This document shows positions 20,304 to 32,206 of a stretch of DNA of 64,000 nt, one piece after another. The position numbers and the translations under genes were made by a program. The stretch's first letter is position 1, and the number at the start of each line of letters is the position of its first letter. The notes beneath the pieces were generated by a model, which worked only from the letters and a program-made list of their open reading frames with translations, had not been told where the DNA came from and ran no database searches. This DNA is from Ephydatia muelleri (Eukaryota; Porifera; Demospongiae; Spongillida; Spongillidae): contig JABACO010000020.1 of the NCBI GenBank assembly GCA_013339895.1, positions 4,992,542 through 5,056,541 on the forward strand, written 5' to 3'.

Positions 20304-23300
20304 TTACAGCGATGAAATAGCTGTTTCCATCCCATTCCCGGAAGTACCCTGGAATAAAGTAAATTTCATCTTGCATGCATATACTTGTAACACAAACACA
20401 CGCACTGTACATACCACTTCTAACTGCTTTTTAAGGGCAACAATTTCCATTTGAAGCTGTGATATTGTAGCAGCATCTTTGGATTTTTTTGCAGTGGACC
20501 CAGTAGCAGTTTCATCCTGGGTAGATGTGCTCTCCTGGGAGTCCTTTTTCCATACTCCATACATCTTATTGCAGGTAACAGATAAGATCACTATAAAAAT
20601 GTGCCCCCACCCACTCACCCCCCCCCCCCCCACCCTCCCCCAGTGTTACTTTTGGTGCAAAGATGAGAAACAAGTGAGAGGTGTTCCCCAACAGCAGGAG
20701 AGCACCTATGACACCGTAACTAGTGTTCACTGCACTCTGCAGCAATATGCCAACTGCTGCCAGGGCAACAGAGAGCACTACAATGCCATATATGGATGCT
20801 CCAATCAGTTTGGAATCATTCAGGTGCTTCAGATGGACTTCCTGTGTTTCCCAAGCAAGAAACACTCCCACGACCAACAGAGCTCCCTTGTACACAAACA
20901 GTATACTGAGCCACACGTATGAATAGGTTGCTGAACATGTTTGCACAATCTGAGGCAAAGCTGATCCCTGAATGACAAGAGAGAATGTATACATAGAGGA
21001 AGTGCTTGAATATAAATGCACATTAATGTTTAGTTTGTTGAGACATAAAGAGCATGTACCTGAGTCTAACAATTGTACATGTGTGTTTTGTGATCAACTG
21101 CTGATGCAATTTCAAATGGTTATTTCTCTGCATTGATATGGGTTACTACCAAGTGGATAAATAATGTTGGTGTTTAGACGGTTAAGGTATCTAATCAAGG
21201 TCCTCTAAAATCTATTGAAATTATGACCAAATATTGAAGATGAAAAAATATTTAAATAAAATATTTGTTTTTAATTTGTAGATCGGTTATGCTATACCTG
21301 GATTTCAAATAAGTAACTTCAATGGTAAGTTATATTGAACATTTTAAGGGGTTAGTTGAAGTTTGATTAGTTAGTTTGAATTTAATGTTATGTGTATTTG
21401 TGCATTATAAAGTTATTATAATTGACAAATTAGTTTCCTCTTTCTTTGTAAATTTATTTAACATTTATATTTTTTATTAATAATTATAATATTAATATGT
21501 ACATTTTAATATAATACATTCAGAGGTACACACACTGACACATACAAACAGCTACACATAAAGTTCATCTGCCTGCTGTGCAGAATGAGGGTATGAGCAA
21601 GTCAGGATGGCACGAGCATTAGCTCTAATTAAGGAGTGACTGAGCCAACCATAACGATCAGCCAACACCTTGGATTTACAGGCATTCCCATGAATGACCA
21701 AGCGTGCGGCTACTTGTGAAAAGACCTTGAGAGCCTCTGGACCCTGGACTCCATAACTCTCCACCGCCAATAGAATACATTGCCATCCCAATTCTCTGCA
21801 TTTCGTGACATTAAATAAATAATAATAATAATAATAATAATATGATTACATACAAACCGAGTTGCTGCCTTGTGGAATGCTCGCGTGTTATGGCCTCGAT
21901 GCAGCCGATTTTTGTTCAACACATATTGAGGATTTGCTAGGCTTGTGTTAAGAGGATCCGATGAATGTCTATTCAGTAAGGAAGGTGTTACTCAAGGTGA
22001 TCCTCTATCCATGCTCATCTATGCAGTTGCACTATTACCACTTGTAAAGTCACTGACGGCCAAAGAGAACAGGTTGCAGACCTGGTATGCAGATGACTCA
22101 GCTTGCATTGGTAACATCAAGGAGGTTCGCTCATGGTATGATCAGTTGGCTGAGCAAGGCCCAGCTTATGGATACTTTCCTGAGCCCAAGAGAAGCTGTC
22201 TGATTGTTACCCCTCAATTTGAAGATGAGGCCAGGATATTCTTTGGCGATTTGGATGTGCAGATAGTGAATGGTCATCGCTTTCTTGGGGGTGTTATTGG
22301 AGACTGCATGACAGCAGACGATTTTGTGAGGAAGAAGGTTGCAATGTGGGTAGATTGTGTTGAGAAACCCTCCAAGGCAGCCACCAAGTCACCCCAAGCC
22401 GCTTATACTGCTCTCTCCAAATCCCTTCAGTGTGAATGGTCATACCTGCAGCGAGTCATGCACAACTGTGGAGGTGCTTTTGTCCCACTGCAAGATGCGA
22501 TTTTAAAAGCTTTCTACCCGGCATTGTTTGAAGGAGATTTGTCAGATGCTGAATGTAAACTGTTTTCTTTACCAACTCGTTTTTCTGGCTTGGGGATCAA
22601 TAATCCTACAGAAACAGCATCATCGTCCTACCACACCTCTACCCAGGGCACCAAAGTTGTGGTAGAAGCTATTAAGGGATGTGGTGAATTTAGCTCTGCC
22701 TGTCACCTGGATGCAATCAGCAAGGCAAGACATGAGTCTCGAAAAGCACTTGACGAGATTGCCAAACAGAAACTAGATGCCATTCTTGCAACTCTTTCAC
22801 CAGGCAGACAATGTGCAATCATGAGGGTGGTTGAGGGCAAAACGTCCAGCTGGTTGACGACTCTGCCACTTCAAAGCTGCCACTTTGATTTGGCTCCTGT
22901 ACAGTTCAGAGATGGCCTAGCTCTGCGCTATTTGCGACATCCATCTAATCTGCCAGCCAAATGCGATGGTTGTGGAGCTAATTTCACCCTCCAACATGCC
23001 CTAGACTGTAAGAAGGGGGGACTTGTTATACTACGCCACAATGAGATTCGCGACTGCATTGGTGATCTTGCCAGTCAGGTGTGGCCCCAAGTTATAAAGG
23101 AGCCTATTGTAAATGAAGCTACTGCCACCTCAAGTGATCCAGGACTAAGGCTTGACCTGGGAATCAGAGGTGTTTGGCAACCACAGGTGGAGGCGTTGTT
23201 TGATGTCCGTGTCATAGACACTGACGCCCCATCTCACTGCCATCGAGCACCTAATTCCATTCTTGAATCCAGCTCACAGGAGAAGAAGAGAATGTACAAA

Positions 23301-24243
23301 AAGGCAGTTGAAGACAGAAGAGGCACCTTCACCCCATTTGTCCTTTCCGTGGATGGACTACTTCACAAAGAGGCTAGTCACTTCATTAAGCACATGGCCA
23401 CTGCTCTGTGGGACAAAGCCTATTCTATCACCAGCAGCTACATCAGATCACGGCTTTCTTTTGCAGGGGTTCGAGCAGTGCGCCTCTGTCTTAGAGGATC
23501 CCGCACCAAATGGAGAAGTGGGCTGGGGTTTGATGATGGTGCTCCTCTGGCCTCATTCATGGAGTAAATTGTTTGACTTATTATTTCTCTTTTTAATTAC
23601 TTAAGTATCATCTAATTGTATGTATTTCATGTTTTTAAAGTACTGTTTTGCATTAAATTTTTAATAAACTACAAACATTAATACAGCATACAATTTACAC
23701 AAAATAGCACATGCACTAACACTAACTCCAAACCCTTATTGCTATTAATATTTAATTAAATTTCATAATGGAGCTTTTCAAATAATTCCAGTAATGGATT
23801 GCTTTATTTGCTCAAATCACTATTTTATGAATGTATATTGAAATTTATTAATCATGGTATTTCTTCCTGATTTTAATCTTTTAACTTGATTGCATCATGA
23901 AAGTTATTTACCGAATAATTTAATAATTTCAATGGGGCCAATTGCCATTTAAAAGCTTAGCGCTCATTTGTAAACACCTGGTATATGAGTACTCAAAGTG
24001 GCTGTGCACAAACATACACTTTGTGGTTGTTCCTGATTGCTGATTTCAAGCCTGGCAGATGGCACGGCTGTGACGATGATGAGGAAGATCACATCCACCA
24101 GGAGGACACATCCCAACAGTGCAAACAGAAAACCGTCTTTAATAAGCTGCAGATATTAGAATGGTACTTGGTACTCCATTGTTGGTTGAATACAATGTAA
24201 TTTTCTTATTAAGGAAATGCTTATCAGGCTGATGTCTCCCATT

Positions 24244-24296
<53 letters not shown>

Positions 24297-27200
24297 ACAC
24301 ACACACACGTACAAAACACACTATCAAAATTAGAATGGCCAATGCATTGGTCTAGAGTAGGTTACATATTATGACAGGAGGCTGGGGTGTTGGGTTTATA
24401 TGTTGCACTAAACAGCAAATGGGCATCCAGCTTGAACATAGCTCACTGATAATGTATTGTAACCTCATGGCTGTCACATGGTCAAGATGGTTAAGTGATG
24501 TCCATTCTTTATGTATAACTCCTAACTTTTGAAATTTCGATTGAGATAATTAAAGCACATGTCACTTATCAATGGATCTATACAGTGGTTAGTTTCATAC
24601 AAGACTGTACTTGTGCAAGCAATATGATAAAATAAACATCATACCATATTTGTTCATTTATTAGATTATAGATTGAATTAAACCATAGTATCTATACAAA
24701 GAGCAGTACCATCATAAAAGATGTGTCTAGACAGCCAGATAGCGACCAAGCTTTTGTAAGTGCAATCAATAACAGTACTTTCATACTTTTGCAGTGTGCT
24801 TCCAGGGCATCTCTACATGGAATTGTTGTGTGAAAAGGGACCTAACACATGTTTTTTCAAAGATTTCAATTTTTGTCTTGATTTTTCTAGACGTCTAAAA
24901 TGTCCTCTACACATTGCTTCTTATGCAATGAGAATCGGAGTATCTGTCATGGAGTTGTAAGGCTCTGAATTTCTGATTAGCTATACATTTCAATGCAAGT
25001 GTTATATTTCTATTGCGCGTACTGGAAATTTTATAATATATGCGCCAGGCCCTTTTCGTGGAAACGATCGCACATGTAGATCTCTGGCTTTGTTTGTATG
25101 CTTTAATAGTGAGATTTGGTCATGATTACATTGAAGAGCATGAGTTGTTCCTATTCATAAATAGAGCTTCGAGTTCACAACCAAACAAGTCAAGTACATG
25201 TATGACAGGATTTGCACCACTCACTGTTATAGCAAAAAATTAGATTCTTAGATTGGGGAGGGGGAAGGGGGGGGGGGGGGGGGGGCTGTGGGAATAGAAA
25301 TACATCTTGATAATAATGTACATTCACTTGACAGGCTTTGGGTATGCTTAAAATACCATTGGCAATCATAAGCATCAGGGGAAAGCTTTTAGATCAATGA
25401 ATGAAATTAATCAACAGACACTGAAGGTAGCAGCATCTCACAGAAAATAGCATCTACCTTTTTATATGTTTTCCTTTGCTTTCTCGCATTGCTAAAGATG
25501 TAGTAGATCCTCCATGTCTTAACAAACACAGTGCCGAAGACCAGGGTGAAAGCCAGGCTGGCAACCCAGATACGAGCCTGTTAAAGTGAATGGTCAACCA
25601 AATAGCTGCATGTTTCAACTTCTATGATCAATATGTCCAACATACAGGGTGATAAATACATGGAGTACCTTTTATTCCTTGCCCAGAAAATAACAAAATG
25701 TGACATAACATTTGCATCCTACCATGCACAGGCTGCTGGCAATAGCAGAAGATGTAACACCTCCATCTACTCCGAACAGTATGACATCAATGTAAAACAA
25801 GATGGCTCCCACAATGATCATCACATTCAGATAGGGACTGGAAAGCTTCACAACTCTGGAGAGGGGCACAGAATGGCTAACTTGAACAGTGGAAAATACC
25901 TGATTAAAATAACCTTGTCTTTGCAAAAACCAAATTGAAAATCAAAATTCCAACTGCAAAGAGAATCCCTAAGCTGGATATGGCAGTGTAGACCACAAAC
26001 AGAGCATGTGAAATATACACCTCCTCTTTATCTATTGGTACTCCATCTAAAGAGGGAGAAATTTCAGTTACAGCAGCACCACATTAAGTACAACATCCTT
26101 GTACATGGAAATATATCACTCAATTCATTTTCAAACAAGACTGAACCAGAAGATGGTACGACTCCAATCAAATGTCCTTCTGAAATGCCACCCATACCAT
26201 TACCTACAAGAATTAAGACTGAAGCCTTTCTGGGCAGACAATTAAAAAAGAACTCACTTCGGTATTGAAAACATCTAACCATTCCTGTGCGTCCTCCATT
26301 TGCATCAAAGGACACAATACCCTAATAAGAGCACAATAGACAACTAAAAATATGTTCCCCATATGAACCAGAAATCATCCACTATCAAACAATGTGAAGA
26401 CATGCAAAAGTTTGAACACAACAAGAGACATACTGTCATTCCTCGAAATCTCAAGTTCTTTGTATTTTGATAGATCAATGCAGAAGTGTTATCTGAGTCA
26501 TACGTAAAATTCTCCAAAGCAATATCTTGCCCTATAGAAATAAAGCAGGTTAAATATGAATGTACCACATCAACTGGTTATGCATGTACATAGAATACAT
26601 ATGCAAGTATACATACATGTATATATCAGTACTTCAATGCATGTACATGCACATACCATAAGCATTCTGGCATGGAAACATACATCAGTGCACATGGTCA
26701 AGTTCAGGCTGTGAGCAGTACCTAGGGTTGCATTGAGGCCCAGCCCAGCAGCCCAGATAGCATCTACTATGTAGGGCACCTGGTCCTGCAACGATGTGCC
26801 TGTGGCATGGATCTTGGTCAATCTCTCCTGAAACATCTGGTCAAACTGAGCCCTCGTCTGTTTGCACAACGTGGCAAAAGGCATTTAGCATTTCACTATA
26901 AGGGAGTGCTTGGGTTGACTAAACTGACCAATCCCTGGATGTCAGTTGCCAGATAAAGCTCGCTTGTGGGGACATAGGGTTGGTAGTTGATATAGATACT
27001 GTACTGCAACATGTCTTGGATCTCAGCTGCAGAGCAGGAGAGGGGGGAGTAGCCCCGAGGGAGCACCCACCAGCCACTTGGATACCAGGCAAAGTAAATC
27101 CATAGGTAACCATTTCTGGGTGTCAGTCCAAGATGGTAGGACTTGAACAGGGAGGAGGATGGAGGGGAAACGGATGGTACATTACACCAGTGCAAGTTGT

Positions 27201-28105
27201 TTACAAGTACCGGTACTTTACCTGACATAGTATTTCAGCAGCATGTGTTGAATAGGTATTGACGAAAACAATGCGTCCTGATGATTGCTGTACAGACACA
27301 CAGGTGTTTTTTTCATACTTGCAGCTCATGAAAGTTGCACAGTTTCAGAATGTTTGTACAGAATACAACACAATACCTAGTACTGCTGTTATTTAATGAC
27401 TTAATCGGTTCTGCTGGAGCTAACAGAAAGGTACACCAACACCCATTTTGTAAAATCGTGAATTCATCCCATTCATGGATAGAGAGGTGAAAGATACAAG
27501 ATCCTAACTGGATTTTGGCACATAGTAAGGTACATGTTTAGGTTTGATGCTTTCAATTGCTCCATTTTGTGCTAGAACAGAATCTGCACCATTGCCCAGT
27601 AAGTTGAATCATTACTAGTGCAAAAAGAATACTATTGGAAAAAGCTATAATGGGCATGTTGCTAATTCGAATTCTCTTGATAGTGAGATTCCACATTTAG
27701 ATGTATGGAATTGCTTCACATATCAATCATAAGCAGACAGCGATGTAGTAAATGATCCTTACACTGAGACTATGAACAATACTTTTCCGGTGTTTTCCCT
27801 TGTGGCAAAGGTGAACTCCAAAGCTGGTTTCAGTTTTAGTGTCTCCAGAGTGCCCCTCAGCCTTGAGAGGACCTGCAAAACGGCTCAGATGAAAACACAA
27901 GCTACACTCAGTTGAACCCAGCCTCACTGTTGTGAAAATGGCCTCTTGTTGGACAAGTACAGCCATTCTTGACCACCCAAAATGCAGCATGAGAGAAGTG
28001 ATGCCCATGACTATGTTACTATCAGAGGCGACAGTCCTCAGAAACGTAGGATAAGTCACGTTGTCCTCCAGCTGGGGGCTTGTGGAGAGTGGTGAGATCT
28101 GTGGG

Positions 28106-28160
<55 letters not shown>

Positions 28161-29046
28161 ATGCGTACATGAGCAGAGCATGCAATAGTTCATCCAACAA
28201 TAACAGAGAATACCTAATGTACTAAATTAGTACCCAAAGTATCTGTAAGATCAATACTCGTTGGCTCATGTTCCCCTCCCCCTCCATCACAAAACGTTCA
28301 CAGCAGTGCACACAGGGTACAGTAAACCGGGACGAATGCGAGGCTGAATTGCACGTACCTGCACGAGGTTCCAATACGGGGCGAGGGTGGCTATGGGGGC
28401 AGACGACACGGAGCAGTCCGCTCCGACGATCATGATCTTGGTGGGTGGCTGGATTATCTGCTCAAACAGGCCACGTGTTGCGTCCGTACCACTACACTGG
28501 AAGCAATACGCACGCATAAGTGCATGCAGCTGACTGCGTTTTTAACTAGACGCCCACGTAATCGCAAACCGGCACCAAAAAAACACTTCTGTATAAGTCA
28601 CCTAATGGTGAATGGAACTTTTTTTTATTATTAAAAAAATTCATTTGAAGATGTACTTCGTGTAGGTCGATTTGTATGCGTATCCAAGCAACATGCGCGC
28701 AGTTTTTTTGTTCTAACACCGTTTGCATTCTACAATTTGAACTGAACTCGCTCAGTGGCCTATTATCGGATAAATGGTACCGGCACAAATCAGTGCAGCC
28801 GCTTACTCGTGGATCCGCAATGCTTGCATTTAAAAAGTAGCCGGGTAGCAATCGTGAGTCGTTGTTCAATAACTCCAGAGTCAAGTCAAGGCAAGTGAGG
28901 AAGACCTGTTCGTATCCGAATTCGGATTGATTGGTGAATACTCCACTCATGAACACTGCCAGCGTTAACTGCTTGCTCCCCTTTGCCTCTGTATTTCTGC
29001 ATCCCGCTGCAGAGAGCAGGACAATAAGAAACCATTCCTTATGCAT
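20304..29046 (-). CDS. GABA-B-like class C receptor, copy A (possibly damaged)
   Basis: Exons: 28807-29046, 28359-28496, 27928-28098, 27763-27872, 27222-27287, 26929-27141, 26722-26857, 26434-26531, 26258-26321, 26105-26203, 25914-26046, 25723-25855, 25458-25577, 24018-24146, 20650-20967, 20415-20564, 20304-20348. Layout as in metabotropic GABA-B receptors: signal peptide (residues 1-22), Venus-flytrap domain to about residue 440 (GADCSVSS, TYPTFLRT, VDAIWAAGLGLNAT, IVSFDANGGR), seven membrane segments (fifth containing VYKGALLVVGVFLAWET as in GABBR YKGLLLLLGIFLAYET), then a coiled coil (ISQLQMEIVALKKQLEV). Compared with B and C, exon 4 has 2 extra nucleotides, and the ligand-domain loop EIAGG(H/Q)T is changed to EFGYEQV. 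A donor 2 nt earlier (GTGTAA at 27764) would restore phase. The 3.05-kb intron at 20968-24017 carries retroelement insertions. Functional state uncertain. Confidence 0.78.
21500..21812 (-). mobile_element. Retroelement 3'-end fragment shared by copies A and B
   Basis: The minus strand encodes a C-terminal retroelement tail (LAVESYGVQGPEALKVFSQ, then LSHSLIRANARAIL at 21552-21791), the 'AVE(T/S)YG.WG.EA ... RANARAIL' ending seen in RT proteins of many cnidarians and sponges. The same piece, with stop codons, sits in the same intron of copy B (36050-36310), so it entered before that duplication or was copied between A and B. Confidence 0.65.
21856..23650 (+). mobile_element. 5'-truncated non-LTR retrotransposon with RT and C-terminal zinc finger/endonuclease-like part
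   Basis: On the plus strand, antisense to copy A and inside its intron at 20968-24017. The readable frame runs from about 21856 to 23566 with one in-frame TGA at 21927-21929 (RFLFNTY stop GFARLV). It contains RT motif SKEGVTQGDPLSMLIYAVA, the catalytic WYADD motif, a CDGCGANFTLQHALDC zinc-binding cluster, RHNEIRD, and RLDLGIRG with a later ALFDVRVIDTD. The last two could be a PD-(D/E)XK-like endonuclease, as in R2/NeSL-type elements. It ends RGSRTKWRSGLGFDDGAP. The N-terminal half of the ORF is missing, a normal 5' truncation. It begins just after an (AAT)n tract. Only one stop interrupts more than 560 codons, so it is young. Confidence 0.8.
24246..24308. repeat. (CA)n microsatellite, copy A intron
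   Basis: CA run in the intron after the exon at 25458-25577. Shorter runs occupy the equivalent place in copy B (37009-37040) and copy C (50631-50654). Confidence 0.95.
24815..25078. mobile_element. MITE-like element, copy A intron
   Basis: About 260 bp bounded by imperfect inverted repeats: left GTGTGAAAAGGGACCTAACA, right GGCCCTTTTCGTGGAAACGA. The interior contains conserved GTCCTCTACACATTGCTTCT and TCTGTCATGGAGTTGTAAG. Related copies lie at 37562-37824, 57296-57549 and 57578-57831. It has no coding capacity. Confidence 0.7.
28109..28160. repeat. (TG)n microsatellite, copy A intron 2
   Basis: GT run directly upstream (in gene sense) of the exon at 27928-28098. The equivalent positions in B (40677-41014) and C (54126-54358) are much expanded. 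Confidence 0.95.
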
Positions 29047-30139
29047 CGTATCATCAGGGGGTAACTCTAAATCATTTTAACACGTCACAGTTTTTTTAAC
29101 CTTTTTTGTTTATGACAGGCCCGTTGAGAGCCAGGTTGGGGCCCGGGGAAGGACGCTCACGGGGGCCCCCCCCGGCCCTGTAGGCTGAAACTATCAGAGA
29201 TAATCTATGCGATATCTCTGCTACTATGCATTGTTCTAAAACATGCAGGCTGAAAGATTAATGGACTAAATTTAATCAATTTTATCTCAGTGCGAAACGT
29301 TCGTCCGGCGCCGCGACTTTAGAATATAATCGACAAATTAATGACGATTAAAAGCCTACATGTACATGCATTACCAAATGAAAAAGCTCCAATGAAAAGT
29401 ATAAATACAAACTATAGACTATAGCGGTGTTCAGCATTCAGTAAATGAACCTTTGCCATTCTTGAGCATGCAAATACTTGCACATACACACACACACACA
29501 ACACTTTTGCACTAGGTTTGTTACACATGTGGCAAAACATTACAACGCTCACTAATAATGATGGTACACCCACAAGCATTCCAGTGTAAGGGCTGTCCCT
29601 CAGAACGTTGTTCTCAGCACATGCATCCTATTCAATTTAACAGCTTAACAGACCACTGATTTTATTCTCAATTTATCTACCTATTGGGGATTTCTGTGTT
29701 TCTCTGTTATCATTGCATATGTTCCGCTAGCACTGTAAAGTGATTCCCTTTGACATCTCAGTTTTCATCTGACTGGTTCTCTGTATATAACATAGAGCCC
29801 GCCCTTGCAAAATGACTACACTCTACATAGGTACAAGTACTGGTACATGTAGCTATTACATGTAGTGTCCCATAGGATTTTTTCTCTGTAGGCCTACATA
29901 CATTGCACAGTTGCAAGCACACACATATACATAGCAAAGGATAACACTATCCATACTTCAGGCCTTTTTCCCAACGTGGAAATGTGTAATAAAGCTTTCC
30001 TATTTGGCATAACCCTTCTAAACATTCTTTAAACCTCACCCACTGTGTGCACCACTTGCAGTGACTACCATCCATGCACATGTACCTGTACAAAGTCTTA
30101 TTGCATCAATCTATTCCCTTGAACAGCTTATTGTATATA
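29047..30139. other. Spacer upstream of copy A
   Basis: The first about 70 bp (to TTTTTTGTTTATGACAG) match the upstream region of copy B but not C. A GC-rich patch at 29120-29180 (GGGGCCCGGGGAAGGACGC) stands out from AT-rich surroundings. No gene is recognised. Confidence 0.5.
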
Positions 30140-30180
30140 TTATTGCGCACAACACATGCGTGGTACACATGCTTGCATAC

Positions 30181-30267
<87 letters not shown>

Positions 30268-30551
30268 CACCTGCATATGTGGTAAAAGCAATAGTCCACT
30301 CAAATAATGATGATCAAACACACATTTTCAGTCTCACTGAATGTGTTCTCTGCACATGCATTATTGATTATCCATTGAACAGCTCATGAGGCCACGAGAC
30401 ATGTTTACACTGTACATAGATACATGTAGCAACATGCACACTGTAGTGTCCCATAGGACTGGTCGTTTGTACATACACATCGTGTCCCTCTATAGGACTG
30501 TCCTCTAAGACAAATAGAGTACACGTGGTTAGCAAGCAAGAGGCTTTTGTT
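30140..30551. repeat. Spacer repeat, unit 1
   Basis: About 410 bp running from TATTGCGCACAACACATGC through a (CA)n run (30182-30260), GTGTCCCATAGGACTGGTCG and GGTTAGCAAGCAA. It recurs with about 85-90% similarity by eye at 31853-32206, and more weakly at 46230-46790. Confidence 0.85.
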
Positions 30552-31059
30552 CTTTACAGGTAGAGTGGTGCAGGGCTGATATAATGAATATTCAAATTTA
30601 ACTTGCTCTTTATGTCTGTGTAAACTTACCATGGGCCCTGACCTACCACAATCTGCACCAAGATAGAGGTACAATAAAGTTCATCACCGTAGGCCAGGCA
30701 GGAACATCGCCTTTAAAAAAAAAAAAAAACCTGCATGGTATGCATCTGTTTTCATCCAGAAGAGGCAGCACAGCGTTTCATATCGCACTAGTTGTAAGCA
30801 GGGGATTAAATGAGCGTACAAGTACTCCTGCAAGGATAGGATATGTACTTTGTACTTCGTGTGAGAGGGCCAGGAACAGCAATCTGATGAGTATACATGA
30901 CATGTACAGTATTCATCTAGTGCGATATAGGACATGCAACATTGATGGCCATGGAAAAGTAGGCCTGTTCAGATGTTACCAATACATGTAGTGTATGGCA
31001 ATGATGAAATTACTGGACCTACATGTACTATCGTTTCAGATTGTGGTAGGTCAGGGCCT

Positions 31060-31420
31060 ATGGTAAGCTTACATGTACACAGACATACCGATGCAAGCTG
31101 GTAACAATATTCATTATAATGCTGGCAAAAGGCTGTAAGCTTTTATAGGTGAAATGAGAGGACAGACTTACACTCCAGTGCATGTGGGTGTCAGACATTA
31201 TTAAAGTGTGTTATAATGTTTTGCCACATGTCTAATAGTGCATAGTATTTGTGTTAATGTACATGTGTGTGTGTGTCAAGAATTGTACTTACCAATCTGC
31301 ACATGTGTGAACCAAACATGAGGTCATGTTTGTGTACTCTGTGTGAGCTGAACATTGTGTGGGCAAATAGAAGCCAAGGTCTCTGCAGTGTGTAAGCTGT
31401 ATAGCTGAGTGGGAGTGGCA
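31060..31420. repeat. Spacer repeat shared with 46860-47410
   Basis: CACCGATGCAAGCTGGTAAC-like sequence, then ATTATTAAAGTGTGTTATAA, TTTTGCCACATG and a short TG tract. The same order is found at 46860-47410, which places a copied spacer block beside both the A-B and B-C gaps. Confidence 0.8.
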
Positions 31421-31788
31421 TACAGAATGATAGAAGTTGACCAAGTATTATGCCAAATAGGAAAGCTTCACTTCTACACTAACTAGATAAAGATTATGTG
31501 AGTGTGTAAGAACCTACACAAGTTGCAGGGTCAGTGGGCTGCCCCCCCCCCTCCCACCTCCTCCCAGGCACATTTTTTGGGCCAACACTGTAGTCAAGGA
31601 ACAATAGCCAAAAATGACATTTTTGGTGACAAAATCATATGCTTCATTATTTAATTAATTCATGCATCTCTAGATTCTATATGCTAATATTTAATTATTC
31701 ATTTTTGCTTATCATTGACTGTCTTCATGGCAGGATACAGCCAATAGATCTCTGATATGCATCAGTGCATGCGTGACTTTAGGAGTGA

Positions 31789-31792
<4 letters not shown>

Positions 31793-31843
<51 letters not shown>
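31793..31843. repeat. (TG)n microsatellite, spacer
   Basis: Pure GT run just before spacer repeat unit 2. Confidence 0.95.
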
Positions 31844-31844
<1 letters not shown>

Positions 31845-31852
31845 AAGGGTAC

Positions 31853-32206
31853 TATTGGGCACAACACATGCATGGTACACATGCATAGCACACACACACA
31901 CACACACAGAGACACGACATCTACATATGTGGTAAAAACAATAGTCCTCTTAATAATGATGATCACACCCACATTTTCAGCCTCACTGAATGTGTTCTCT
32001 GCACATGCATTTTTGATTATCCATTGAACAGCTCATGAGGCCACGAGGCATGTTTACACTGTACATAGATACATGTAGCAACGTGCACACTGTAGTGTCC
32101 CATAGGACTGGTCGTTTGTACATACACATCGTGTCCATCTATAGGACTGTCCTCTGAGACAAATACATGTAGAGTACAAGTTGTGGTTAGCAAGCAACAG
32201 GCTTTT
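31853..32206. repeat. Spacer repeat, unit 2
   Basis: Direct repeat of 30140-30551 with a much shorter CA tract (about 10 units) at the same internal position and a few point differences. Confidence 0.85.

Noticed and set aside
20479-20922. Plus-strand ORF opposite the receptor seventh-segment exon (and its equivalents at 35003 and 49584)
   Set aside because: Antisense shadow of the conserved membrane-segment exons; it recurs only because the receptor is triplicated.
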